Below, in pieces: positions 34,432 through 47,185 of a stretch of DNA of 64,000 bases. The stretch lies in NCBI GenBank assembly GCA_033064195.1, contig JARBJD010000332.1, positions 1 through 64,000 of the forward strand, given 5' to 3'. Source of the DNA: Blattamonas nauphoetae (taxonomy: Eukaryota; Preaxostyla; Oxymonadida). The notes below the pieces were generated by a model that did not search any database, was not told the origin of the DNA, and saw nothing but the letters and a program-made list of their open reading frames with translations. Within the stretch, counting starts at the first letter, position 1; each line of letters opens with the position of its first letter. The position numbers and the translations under genes are program-made.

Positions 34432-37400
34432 CTAGGTGGCATCCTGTCCAGGTTCACCCAACTCCCCCACATCCTGTGCAGCATCCTCCACAAACTCCAT
34501 GTCGTTGTGGACGGCTTGCTTCTCCTCGGGAGGGATAGAGTTGCCGAACTGGACATCATCATCAATGAAGTGGCGATCGTACAGGCGAATTAGGTTCCGG
34601 TGTGCGATTCGGGTTGGGGCGATTTGGTCTTTTCTGACCTCTTCTGCGATTTTGGTGAGTCGCTGGCGGATCAGAATGTGTTCGCGTTTGTGTTCTTCCA
34701 ACTGTTCATAATCACGCTTGGCCATCTCTGTTTCTTCTTCAGCGAAGACTTGAGTGGTTGTGATCATCAACAAATCAATATTGGGAAGGAGAATCTCCAA
34801 TTTATCGTTTTGTCGAAGTGAATCTAACACAGTAAGTGCTGCATCGACAATTTTGGACCGTCCCTCATCCATCGGCCGGTACCCAGTCAGCATCGACGGG
34901 AGGAGGTCGATCTCCTTCTCTTCGTGTCCCACTGGCATCAACTCCAAAAGCTTCTCGCTTTCTTCATTTGTCTGCATCACTTTGTTCAGCCAGGTGATGG
35001 AGAATGCCAGGAGACCGATGAAGAAGAACACACACGCAGCGATTGTCAGTGCCATGATGATTGTCTGCGAATTCGTCACATCCTTCTGCGACGTTGCTAA
35101 AATCTCGTTTGTCAATTTGTTCATCCCACTTCTCAAGTCAAAACGAAATGCCGACGCCAGGAATCGAACCAACGGATGGAAATTCACGTACGTCTCATAC
35201 CCATCATACTTCATGATCCAGATGTACAGGCGAACTTGCGAGATCAGCGTCGACAAGCCATACACAGGGAAGAACAGATTGTAGATTCGGAGCTTATTCT
35301 GGCAGTCTTCAATTTCTGAGTCCTCCATGTAGCAGTCCCCTTTCGCAAGAAGGATATTGCGGTTCTCTTCGGTGGAGAGACGAGTGGTTGGGATGGAATC
35401 GTACAAAGTGTCGTTCATGAAGGCGTATTCTGAATCCCCATAATGTGTTGCAGAGTGGAGTTGTTGGAAGTAATTGGACGATTTGACAAGCAAAGCATAC
35501 AAGTCGGGCTTGTTCGATCCTGTGTGTTCAAATCCTGTGAAAACGGGGTTTGTTGAACGAGTGAAATTGATCTCTTTGTCAGCAGGGGAGAGGTTGGAGA
35601 AAGGGAAGAGGATTCTGAGAGTGAGATACTCACATAACGCTAAGATCGACGTCCTCATCCCGCTCATCGTGATGTTCACGTTCGTCTTGGAAAAACTGGT
35701 GACAAGGACGAAGGCAATAGCGACGAGGATGGAGATGGAGATGATCAGGATAATTAAATCCAGCAACAGTGTGACGATGATGCCAGCGGAGAGTGGAGAG
35801 GGAAGGTTGGCGTGCATGTCTTCGAGTCGAATCAGGTCTGTTTCGTATTTGTCCAACCACTTCTCATCCGAGATGACGTTGCGAATGTATCCCTTTTGAG
35901 CGTCAGACGCTTTTCCCGAGGCCAGCATGGCTTCTTCTTCCTCTTTCTGGCGTCTAGCTTCATCCTCCCTCTGCTTCTTCTCATCCGCCTTCCTCTTCTT
36001 CTCTTCCTCCTCTGCCTTCCTTTTTCTCTCCTCAGCCTTTCTGTTCTTCGCATCTGCCCTTTTCTGCTCTTCGTGGTCGATTGGGTTGATCATCCCATAT
36101 TGCAACTGACTCCCCATTCTCGGCGTTGGTGTGAAATTTCCTGGCATATTGTGGAAACTGGGTGTTGGCTGCCCTGGCATCTGAATCAACGAGCCAAGCT
36201 GACTCTGTCCTCCTAACTGCATCGAGTGTGCGGAGAAGGGAGTTTGGACACCAAGAGGATTCTGCTTCGAATCTGGTGAAGTGAAGGCAGAGAGTGATGG
36301 GATTGCTGGTGATTGCTGATTTCCAAGAAGACCCGTTTTCTGGAAATCCTGCAATCCGAAGGGAGACATTGTTTGACCAGGAATGGACATATTACCGAGA
36401 GCAGGAGAGGCTGTGAGTGAGAGTGGGAAGTTGTCTGTGGAGTTTTGTGCAAGTGGGTTTCGATAATCAGAAGGTGTGGCGAAATTGGACAATTCAAATG
36501 TCGTCGAACCAGCTTGCAAGAGAGATGGATTCGATGTTGCTTGTGACCCTGTTCGATGTGTAGAGAGCATATTGGGGACTGGAGAGGCACCAGTGTCAGG
36601 ATGTTGCTCGTTCACATTCGAGTGTTGATCTTCATCGCCTTCCTCATCGCCCTGGTCTTCTGATTGTCCAGCTTCATCTTCATCCGAATCATCTTGACTC
36701 ATTGTGACCGTCACAGTCATCGTATCGTCGCTGTGTGCGATGAGTCTTCGAATGACGCTCTGCAGCTTCGGTTTCGGCACTTCCAGCAGATCCATCAACG
36801 CCTTCTTTCGTGTCTGCATCATCCATGCAGTGTTGAGGAGATACAGGACAACCAGCCCTGCAACTATCAAGACCGCTGCCGCAACCGTCACAATCACATA
36901 AATATTCAACATCAAATTCGCAGACGCTGTTGTCTCGTCCATGTAAGCAAAGATGGCACGCTTCAGAGCATTCATCACTGGTTGTGGGGCGTTGTTCACC
37001 AAATAGACCATATCTCGTTGGAATGTTGGGTAGGAGATCGTGTGGTAGATGAGTCCTGTGTCAGGTCTGACCTCGCCAGTCGAGACGGGCTTCGCGACCC
37101 CCATTTCCATTGTTTTTTGCGCGATCGCGGTGAGGGCTGAGGTGAGTGTCATCGAGTTCAGGAGTTCTGACTGAACCATCGACTGGATTGGCGTCCTGTC
37201 GACTCTTGCGAATTTGGTATTTCGAGCAGGATGATCCGCGGCGATGGGAACGTACTCTACTGTGAACTCGTAAGAATCCACGTTTGGAGAGATCCATGGA
37301 TCAGTGTAAGTCGTCAAGTCAAAAATCTGCGAGACAAGTCGCGACATGAACTCTGACACTTCCAACAGACCAGCATCCACGGCTGTGACAGGAAGAAGGG

Positions 37401-39688
37401 ATGGAGTCTTCCCATCCGTCGGAATCGATGCTGTGAAGCCGAATTCCGTTTCATGGACAAACAACATCAACGCATATGTTGCTGTTCGTCCAGTGTATTC
37501 AGCAAGACGCGAAATCTCTCGGAGAGTGCTGAGGTCAGACGAAAAACTGGACGACATGATGATGTAGATAACCAGAGTAACAACGACAGAAATCATCATT
37601 AGAACGTGAAGGAAGACCAGCAGGAAGCAGATGATGGTTCGGGTGGTCTTCAGGTCGCTTCCACCGCCTCCGCCGAGTTCGGTGACGAGAGCATCGCCTC
37701 TCTTCTTCTTCTTTTTCTTCTTCTTTTTGGCCATGGATGCGCCTGATGCTCCGCTTGCCCCGCTCATCCGACTGGCTTTCTCGTCTTTCTGGGCGTTGGG
37801 ATCCTCGGTTGGAGAGCAGCTTGCGGGTCTGTGCCTCCAGAGGAGGTGGGAAGGGTGACAGTGGAGTCCTCTTCGATCTGGTCTGCGCGTTGGAGGATGA
37901 TGTCGGCCATGTCTTCGTCGGGATAGATGTCCAACAGCAGCGCAGCGTATTGTCGAAGGAGCTGAGTCGATTGTGGATGAGTATTGAGGAGTTCTTCGTA
38001 AATCTTTCGGGATTTCGCTTCGTTGTCCACAATCAGGTGGAGAAGTGTCAGAATCACGTTCAAGCGAGGGTTGGGTGCAGTGAGGTTGGAGAAGAAGTCG
38101 CGCATCGCATTTTTGGCAGTGTCGTGCATTTCCTCGGCTTTGCTCATCTGAAGTTGGAATTGTGCATTCGCCAATTCATTCCCAACTCCACCCTGCGCGG
38201 AGTGGTCTTTGGTTTGGCAAAACAGAAGAAAACGGAGTGGCCAAGACGGACTGGACATTCGAGCAGTCTTGTAAACACTTTGTGCCTTCACATGGTTCTT
38301 TTTGAAGTGGGCGAGGAAGTTGGCGTAGTGGAATTGGAGGTCGGCCTTTGTCTTGTGTCGTTTGAGAGCTGTGGTGTAGATCAAGTCAACATAATTCATG
38401 TAATCAAACGACTTGAATTCCTTTTCTTGGATAAAGCGAACAGCGGGCTCCACTAATTTGTAGTTCTTCATTTTGGGGAGCGTGTTGTGGACTGGGTCGT
38501 CAGGATCTGTCAGAGGAAGACCATCCTCAGGAAGGAGCCATCGGGCGCTGGATCGCTTTTTGAGAAGCTTGAAAAACAGGATTGAGAGACCAATGCCTGC
38601 ACCGAGTCCAACGACGCCACAAACGATGGTGACGATGAGGAGGATGGTATCAGCATTGGGTGTCTTGATGAATCCGCAAATGAGGTATCCAAGCTCGAGC
38701 AAAGCACGGATGCAGCCGAAGACGGTCCATTGGACGATAGACAAGTAGTTCCCCATGAAATGGTAGTATGGCTGTTTCAGGAGGACCCAAACGACGAGCA
38801 GGGCTGAAACTCCGACGGTGACCGCAAAGCGCCAGAAAGGCCAGTCAATCAGCATTCGCATGGCAAAGACGATTCCAAAGTGCATGAGCGCTTGGACAAG
38901 CTGATATTGAAAACTGGGCATAGAAAACATTCCTCCGTATTTTGGATTGTGTTGGAAAATTAAGAGATAATACATAATCAACATCGCGAATAGCAGGACG
39001 CAAAAAACAATCGACAATGCGAACCCGATTGCTTGAGGAATTGGTTCGTCACTAAACGCTGATATAGTGGTGCCACAGAAATATAGGGAGTCATCGGTTC
39101 CAATATGGCAATCAAACTGGTGGATTGCCATATTCAGCAGGGGGATGAGGAGAATTGTCATCGTGACTTCGACAATCATCCGGATAAGTGATATGACCCA
39201 TGGTTGCTTTCGAACGAGAAGGGGATACAAAAACACAACTATCAACAGATAAATTATCAACAGAACAATGAATGCGAGCAGGCCGATGCTCACAAATGAG
39301 AAGTACGGAGGGAGGATGTCTTGGAAACTCGAAAAATCAACGAAATTGATCCCCTATGCGAAGAAAAATAGGATAGAAGAGAGGAAAATACTTTCGAGAT
39401 TGAAGTTTGCAAGTGAGTTGTCCTGTTTACACAAAAGAATGCGAGCGTGATCATTTCAAGTGTAACAAGAGCATATTTCACCCATTCCCAACCCGGATTT
39501 GGGTGTTTTCGCTGCACAAAAGGAAAAAATATAAATTATGACAAAAATAGTTGGAATAAGACCTGCTTTGAGAGAGTGAAGAAGAAAGTGAAAAGAGCAG
39601 TATCACGGGCTTTGAATTGATCTTCATTTAGAGTCTGGAAATGGCCCGTCGACCCGACTGACGAGACACTTTTCTTATCATCGGACAT
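34432..39688 (-). CDS. TmcB/TmcC-like many-pass membrane protein with TPR-like and hemerythrin-like parts
   Basis: Start ATG 39688 (MSDDKKSVSSVGSTGHF) in exon 39563-39688. Exon 2 is about 39431-39511 (RKHPNPGWEWVKYALV), and the long exon runs from about 39353. Two big frames follow (to 37764, and 37767-34432), about 1,700 residues in all. Order: six or more membrane spans; TPR-like helices (FHYANFLAHFKKNHVKAQSVY; KIYEELLNTHPQSTQLLRQYAALLLDI); a Lys-rich joint; a span pair with an ectodomain (near 37300-37650); a long Q/S/P-rich and then Lys/Glu coiled stretch (35900-36700); another span and ectodomain (34950-35800); and the C-terminal helices. This matches the TmcB/TmcC-like protist family. 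The last helices contain FAEEETEMAKRDYEQLEEHK, REH, and RLYDRHFIDDD, like bacteriohemerythrin metal ligands. The two frames overlap out of phase at 37764-37767; I take this as one gene with a frame break. Confidence 0.78.
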
Positions 39689-40285
39689 AGCCCGAGATAA
39701 AGGGGAAGGATACAGGATGATCGATCCAAAATTATGGATTTTGAGAAATCTGAATCTCGTGATGCTGACTATTTGACATGCAATAACGACATCACAAGAA
39801 GACGGATAACTGCCAGACGACGCTCCCAAAGGGTGACACAACGACATGAGAAGTGGGAACTGAACAGACACAAGACTGTTAAAAATGGAAATCAAGACCA
39901 GATTTCTCAAGAATTTGAAGAATCTGACCCATCCAAAGATAGAATGAATGAATAATTGGTTGAACGCGTTTGTTGTGAGAAATCAAGAAGGTCAGAACCA
40001 ATGAAATGAAGTGTTGGCGTGGATGCTTCAAAACTCACCGTACCCAAGATCATCACGACAGGGAGGTGAATCGGTTGAGTGGGTATTGGCGAAAAATCCA
40101 GCCGATTTCGAAGTGTTTGCCGTGAGAGCGAGTGGGTGTTTGTTGAAATGGTGATGGCCGAGTTCATAACGACTCAAGGCACTGTGAAGACAGTAATCTG
40201 TCTGATTTGCTGTGGATCGGTGCGGTCTCATCCAGCAGTAATGAGAGTCTTGTGAAGAGCAAAGAAAGATGATCGTGATGAAGTT
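39689..40285. other. Intergenic between two minus-strand genes
   Basis: Holds the 5' flank of the TmcB-like gene and the 3' flank of the receptor gene. Short minus frames (39907-40167) show no recognisable content. Confidence 0.4.
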
Positions 40286-42462
40286 TCAATGAGGTTTTTC
40301 GACGTGGACTGCTTGCTGTGTTTGATCGTCTGATTGAGACATGAAGAATTCTGCAACGGATTCAAGAGATGGTCGTTCGGAGGGGTTCAATTTGAGGCAG
40401 TTCTGGATTAGAGTTTTGAACTCTTCATTTTTGATTCCTTCCATCTCCAGAGGCATTCCTGAACACAGTTGCCTCGACGCGTTCGTCGCATCAACTTCCC
40501 CAAACGGCACAACGCCTGTCTCAATCTCCCAAAGAATGATCCCGAGACTGAACACTGCACACTGTGTTACATCCATCAGTCGTTTGTTGTCTGCCACTTC
40601 CGGTGCTCTCCATCGCATCGATTCCTGCCGCCCCGCAGCCTGCACAGCGGGGCTCCTTCCGAAAAAAGATTCTGAATGCGAGTTGTCTGGCGGAGAAAGA
40701 GCGATGTCGGCGTTGACAATGGAGAGATTTGACACAGCCTGATTGGTGAGAGAGATGGAATCTGTTTGAGCTGAGCTGACATGTCGTGGACGAGACAAGT
40801 TGGATGTTGGAGGTGTGGTTGGGACAGGAACATCGTCGCCGATTTTGAAGTGTGGGGTGCCATTCGAATCAAAGAAGATCCAGTGCGGGCTCAGTCTGAC
40901 GAAAACTTGTTTGCTCAGTTCCGTTTTTGAGAGGCGAGCCAAAGCACAAGAAAGCTGCTTCTTCATCCCGTCTTTCGGAATGAGAGGTTGATTGTCTCCG
41001 TGGAGAATGTTGAAAAGCGAGTTCTTTTTCGGAATGTGGACAATTTCGACGTTCTCGCTCATTTTTAAGACTTGGACAGGTTTCGCAGCTTCTGTCTTGT
41101 CTGTCGGTTCATCGTCTCCAAGTCCCTTTTCAGTCAGTCCAGAAACAGTTGTGTCCACAACAAATGACTTCTCGTCCTCAGACGCATGAATCGCTCTTGT
41201 CGTTCGCCCAACTCCAAACTCCTCCACTTCTTCAATCTTCTCCATCACTTCGTTCATTTCGTTCTTCTCTTTTTCTTCCGCTGCATTCTTGTTCTTCTGC
41301 TTCTTTCGTCTTCGATGCAGCACCACCAGAACGATGACGAGTAAGAGGAAGAGAACGAGGACAGCTCCGATCACAGGACCCAGCCATTTCATCGTGTTTC
41401 CCAACTGAGCCTTCCGTTCATCCGCCAGACTCAGCTTCACCAAAATCGATTCCGATGTTGTCATTCCATCTCCGAATTCCAATCTCCCTCGCCAGGCATG
41501 TGTTGTGTTCAGAGCAACCGAAGACTGGCTCAGTGTGAAGATGAGCTCAGTTTCTGTCCATTTCGTCGGATTGACGGACGACATCTCGATTGAACATGAC
41601 GAAAGATTCGCTTCTTTTCCAGTCTCGAACACATTCAGTTTCAGGTCACACGGGATGAACAACTCTCCGTCGAGAGAGAACGAGAATGTTCCATTCTTGT
41701 TCTGTTTGCACGTCGACGACGAATGGAGTGTTGGGACGAAAAATGGGGAGTGTGATTGCGTCTTGTTCGTCCACACCACACAACCCGAATCTGACGAGAT
41801 CCACATCGACTCTGATTCCAACCCATCTCCTCCCGACAGACTCCCCACTGTCACGCTGCTCTCTCCCACTCATCTCACATTCTGATGAACAGAAGTGAAG
41901 ACCTTGTCATTTGGCGTGTTGTCGTTGAAAATCGCCCCTTCGATCGACATCGTTGAATTGTCCATCCAAATCGCTCCATCGTCCAAATCGATGAATGATG
42001 ATGACCGAAGCGTGCAGGACGTGTTCGTTAGACGAACAAGGCCTGTCGACCATTCACACAGATTGTTGTCGTTTGATTCGAACGGCTGCGTCATTCCGGT
42101 GAATGCTGACACGAGAATTGATAAATGCTCGACGTGTTCACATTGCAGAAGTGTTGAAACGGAGCACTTTGAGAGTTCGATATTTTGGAGAGTGGCTGTT
42201 TTGACAGACTTTAACATGATTGGGTTCAGACCGAAAGAAACGTTCATCAGGGTCAGATCTGTGATCTTCAGAGTATGTCCACTCATCAAGATCAGAGGAG
42301 AGACAAGTGTTGTGTCAGGTTTGAGAGAACACTGGGAGAGAGTCAGCGATCCTCCTCCAATCGCGAAGAGAGCAGCCGACTCGGAAAGTGACGAAGAGGA
42401 TCCATCGATCATCAGATCAGAGACAGTCGCTTTTGACTCAACACCTGCTGTGCTCACAATCT
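40286..42462 (-). CDS. Beta-helix receptor, C-terminal part: ectodomain end, membrane span, pseudokinase
   Basis: This is the 3' part of a gene that extends to 54096. The frame continues the beta-helix (STAGVESKATVSDLMIDGSS), then reads HQNVR, an in-frame TGA at 41870-41872, and VGESSVTVGSLSGGDG. After a cysteine-rich juxtamembrane domain comes a membrane span (WLGPVIGAVLVLFLLLVIVL, near 41320-41390) with a basic stop-transfer. A kinase-like domain follows: LSPHWIFFDSNGTPHFKIGDD replaces the catalytic loop and DFG, then MRWRAPEV, AVFSLGIILWEIETGVVPFGE and NPSERPSLESV. The catalytic Lys, HRD and DFG are missing, so it is a pseudokinase of the kind seen in the oxymonad receptor family. It would signal from a surface ligand, probably glycan, to the cytosol. 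The TGA stands where relatives, from memory, have Cys. Confidence 0.82.
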
Positions 42463-43558
42463 GTGCGAATCCACGATGACTACACACTTTCGAATTTTTT
42501 GAAATAAATCAGACAACAAAACCAAATAAGAAGTGAGATCATACGACGCATCTAAATTTCTCTTCTAACGAGCTCTATAGTGATAAACGGTCACAACTTT
42601 CTTCTGTCGTCATTATCTACGAACATGTGAGGTTTCTGTTTTGTTGAACTGGAAATTATCAGACAGTGAATGTTTTGATGCTGAAACTGGAGCTTGAAGG
42701 ACAAACAACCAAAACACGGTGATATCCGACATTGTGATCAGATCGCAGAAAATGACTTCCCAATGTCTCGTGTGTCATTCAAAAGAATCTTATTCGACTC
42801 TGTTCTTGTTTTTAGTGATATAACGTCCCGAGTTTATTCTCGCAAAGGATATGGTCGACTTCAGAAGTTGGTTCGAAGCAAACACGGGAACTGAATGGCG
42901 ACTGACTATTGTCATGTCTGAAAATGTTGATAAAAGGGATCAAACACGACCAAGTTGGATAAATATGTCTGGTTCCGTCTAAATGCGAATCGCAGTGAAC
43001 TGTCGATTGGAGTCTGTTTCTTTGTGATTGACTCAGAATGGCATAGGTTGGGAGACGATTCCTGAAAACAGATAAGATTTGTGCGATTGTTTGATTGACC
43101 ATGTCCTTTGGATGAGATTGAAGATAGAAATCGCCTGATTTTGACCGGATTGGTTTGAGGAGTGTATTGTCCGAAAAAATGTGTGAAATGAGTTGTCAAC
43201 ACCGATGATATGGTGTTTGGTTTGATCACTAGTTTACTTGTTGGAGATCAGGATAAAAGAATGGACTTCCTTTTCTTGCGAACCAATATTCGACGAGAGA
43301 GCTGAATTTGTGAGATATTTGATGAGAATGTGACATAATCTGATATTTATTAGTGGAAGACTGACTTTCTGCGATTGATAAGGTCTCAAAAGAAGATGCA
43401 ATCGAAACCAATTTTCTGAAATGGGCGAGCGAAATGAAACGAACAAGGAATGAAATGGCAAAAGAAAGGTGTGAGACGTGATCTCCTCTTCCTTCTATTG
43501 GTCACGACTCAATCTGGTGTGTTTTTGAGGATAGTGCGAAGTCATCGTGGATTCGCAC
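42463..43558. mobile_element. 1.1-kb non-autonomous element in receptor gene, 4-bp duplication
   Basis: Inverted ends GTGCGAATCCACGATGACT at both sides. ATCT is duplicated at 42459-42462 and 43559-43562. The AT-rich interior has short frames only. Removing it with one ATCT joins the receptor frame exactly, giving GFCGDGQ-IVSTAGVES on the minus strand. Confidence 0.85.
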
Positions 43559-44090
43559 ATCTGGCCATCTCCACAGAATCCGAGAATCTCAGTTCCGAAT
43601 GACCCTTTCACAGTCAGTTGTCTGCCTGTCACATCCAACACTCCATCCACATTTCCTTCCACCACAATCTCCACACTCCACATGTCCGTCAGAGCAATTC
43701 CTTTGTCCAATGTCAGACACGGCATCTGTTGATGACCACACAGAGGATGGTCTTCACGACCTGTGCTGGAGACCACGATGGATGTATCTGGACGAGGATG
43801 CCAGCGATAGAGGAGTGAGAAGGGGTTGAAAGACTGGTCTTCCACGGCTGATGGTGAGTTCACAACAACTCCACGGATCGGAGAGGAGAGCGAGAATGTG
43901 TCAGTCCAGCTGGATGCGTCGAGTGATGTTGGGTTGGATTCAGACAGTTCCACCCATCGTTCTTCAGTCGCTCCGGAACAGCTTGTGAAGTTGGTGTTGT
44001 GGATTATGGTTGGCGATGCAGATCCTGATGTGGTCAAAACAGTGGCAGAGAGGGAGGAGCGTGTGATTGACGTGAAGAGGCATCCATTCA
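43559..44090 (-). CDS. Beta-helix receptor, middle exon block
   Basis: The minus frame from about 44090 reads NGCLFTSITRSSLSATVLTT and TIIHNTNFTSCSGATEERW. It then has a family motif stretch, REDHPLCGHQQMPCLTLDKG, and ends QLTVKGSFGTEILGFCGDGQ at the insertion site. The motif CGHxxxPCLTLDKG also occurs as CGHVHLPCRSVEQG in the upstream block at 52450. The block is bounded by an inverted-repeat element on its 5' side (from 44091). Confidence 0.8.
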
Positions 44091-44134
44091 GGAGTTCCCC
44101 TTGGTCACTCCAAGCCCAAACGAGGGCTCCTCAA

Positions 44135-47100
44135 CACAGCGAGTACCTCGAAGTGGGCTGGCCGATCTGAGATTCTAAAAACAAAATATATTGACCTCCT
44201 CGTCTTTTTACAAAACTATATTGCTGTGAGTCAAAATATTTTTCTCAATTCCTTGTCAAGAATGGACATAACGACGAACTAGCAGTTCCGTCATTCCAAT
44301 ACCATGCAGTCATTTCTGTCTCAAGCGAAGAAGTTCATTCACAAACTACACCTCATAATCACTGGAGTTGATTGCGACGAGGTTCACTTAGGCGAAACAA
44401 CCCGAAATAAGATGCAGGGACAGTCCAGGTGACTAAAATTCACCGACGGGAAACGACAAGCGCAGCGAACAAGGAAGACGAGGAGGTGGAGCAGGGTGTC
44501 ACTTATCTCGGACATCATTGGACCCTATATCAGCTTCTTTCACAGAAGTCAAAATTTTGTCGAATAGCCCATGTTTCTAGTTCAAACACCGTTCGACAAG
44601 AAAGGACTGATTCAAGGCGTTTAGCGTCCTTTCACACGAATGCGAGTGATACTCACAATCAAATATCATTCACTTGAGGCGATTTGCAGTGACACACGAT
44701 ATTTCGTACGTGTCGAACGCCGTGGGATCGGACATCTGCTCTGGACAAATGAAGACATTGATCATTCCGATCGCTGGGGAGGTCGTACAAAACGCCAATT
44801 CCGAGTCGTATCGAGGACTCATGTTTATGCCAAAGGACTGAACTAGTTGCCCACCCAAGTTGATGCGTTAAGTTGCGCCCACGAACTCAAAGGTTAATAA
44901 TAATACGAGACTCATCTTCGAAACACATTACAATGCGGACAACGCCCAAATTTCTCTCACGCTGGAGAATCTCATTCGGGAAATGCTGCTCATTAACATC
45001 ACCACCCAGTGAGGAGATAAATCAGAATGATGGCACATATCACCATCCCCAAGAATCATACACATCATGGCGTCACAACACAAGCTCTAGAGATGATTGA
45101 CGTTCGTATACAAGAGGCTATACCAGTGGATCATGTCCGACGATCCGATCGAACACAAGCTGAGTCTGGACGTCCATCAGACTTCATAAATCGACCACGA
45201 TCGTTTATGTTGGGTTTTAACGGGTGCGGACCGACAGATGGAACATTTCGATCGCCTGGAGAAATTTTACGCCAGATCGACACTTAAGACGTCCCAATTC
45301 AGTTTCTGGGTTCAACTTCGAGTTTTCTTCAACTATGAACGATGATACTGGGAGGACAGTTGATCTCATGGGAAGAATTGCATCCCATTCGTTATCTGCA
45401 GCTCGTGGCCTCCAAATCCAGAAATTTGGAGGGACGACAAGGGATATCACATGGTTATCTCGCACAAACTGCGTAACCAAGATGTATGATTATCATCAGG
45501 CTAGCCAGACGCTGTTGTTATGGACTGTCTCACTGGAATGCAGACAATCCAGGACCGTCCTCATGTCAATATTTTCCATCGAATCATGTTCTTCCTGATT
45601 ACCGTGAGAAATTTCACGACAACCTAATCTGGAACATGTCCATCATTGATGCCTCGAATCCGAGACAGGAATCTCACCATCGCTGTCGTGAGGAAGGCAG
45701 ATAGTTCCGATTCTATCCACATTCCTGTGGTACTTAAAAATTCAAGCCACAAAGAGCTTGAGAGGACACACTGCGATCTGCAATCCCCTCGGCACGGTCG
45801 GAAGAATGAATTGCGGGAAGTGAAGCAGAAATTTCAAGCGGATTTAAAATACGCACAACAGATTCGACACAAGAAGCACGAGAAAAATAACACTTTTCCC
45901 AGGAGAAACTCACTACTCTTTGACAATCAATGAACAACGGAACGAACTTTGAACAATACTTTGCGAAGGTGTACAGAGGAGCTTTCACTCGAACTTTGGG
46001 AACGACACTCTGAAGCGGCTCTAAAACCAGTGAATATGGAAGTCAAGCCTGAAGTGGTCAAGAAGTATATTCAGAAAACTTGCTGCTTGTGAGACCATTC
46101 TTCAGAAAGGGAAGATAGCACCTGACAGCGATAACGAGGAGCGAATCCGACTCACCGAGTCTGCGACATTCGCGGGATACGACATTAACTACACAACAGA
46201 CACATTTGGAGAGGATGAGTACAACCAACATCGGCGACTCCTGTCTGCTCACTAACGTCCTCTCATCCACAATCGTGCCAATCTCCCTCACACCAAAAGG
46301 GGGAGGCCTCTCTCGGACGGTCTCTATCAAGAGGAATTGAATGGAGGTCATCGAAGTGTGAAATGTTCAGAAACTGTGATATCAGGCCAAGTCGAAATCA
46401 AGTCTTCAATCTAATCTCTCAACTACCCTCTCCAATGGTGCCAGTGGCAGAATAACCGATCAATCCATACTCCCTTTCCTGTTCGCTTCATGTACAGCAT
46501 CAACAAAATGAAACACGAGGTGCTCGTGGCGAGTAAAATGCGATGCCGAAGTGAGGAGAAGGAAGCCTGTCGAGTTGGACAGTGTGTGGACAGGGCGGAA
46601 GACATCAACGGAATAGGTCTTCTGTGTCAATCTCTGAGGCGACTTCTCCCAGGAGGAAATGAGGATCCGTTATCGATAAGGAAGATGATCCAGAAGCTAA
46701 ATTGATTGGCAGCCGTGACAGATGTAATAGGCCGATCTTCGATTGCCTCAACGACACAAGGATCGTTTGGTGTCGTGGAAGATTGAATTGGGAGAAGAGA
46801 AGTGGAACCAGATTTCCATCTTCATCTCTGATTTGACGGTCCGTGACACCACCATATCAAAACGTCTTTGATCGATATTCCATCGCAGTCGCCTCACTCA
46901 GCATTCGCTCAACAGAAGTTTGAAGTGTTTTCTCAATCGATATCTGGTACATTTTCTGTCAACTCCGCTCGCTGGTGGGATCGAAATACATGTTCGACTG
47001 ACCAGACGAGAACACGACCAGATTCACTACACCCCATCACGATGTTGCGACAATGAGCAACTCTCCAAAGATCCCTTTGGAACAGGGATTGTGAACAAGC

Positions 47101-47185
47101 GAACTGTCCTATTGAGTAGAGATGGGAGTGAAGTAGTATTGGAGCTCAATTAAAGACATCGATGGAGGGTGGATCAGAAACGAAG
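44135..47185 (+). mobile_element. Fossil of an unrecognised, possibly virus-like element
   Basis: A plus-strand stretch with protein-like pieces scattered over three frames and clearly decayed, with many breaks. One piece near 46930-47060, containing TPLAGGIEIHVRLTR, faintly recalls jelly-roll capsid proteins of Polinton-like elements. Nothing else supports that family: no integrase or polymerase was recognised, and it is far shorter than a Polinton. It is probably old. An ordinary transposon or a dead host gene is equally possible. Confidence 0.25.
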
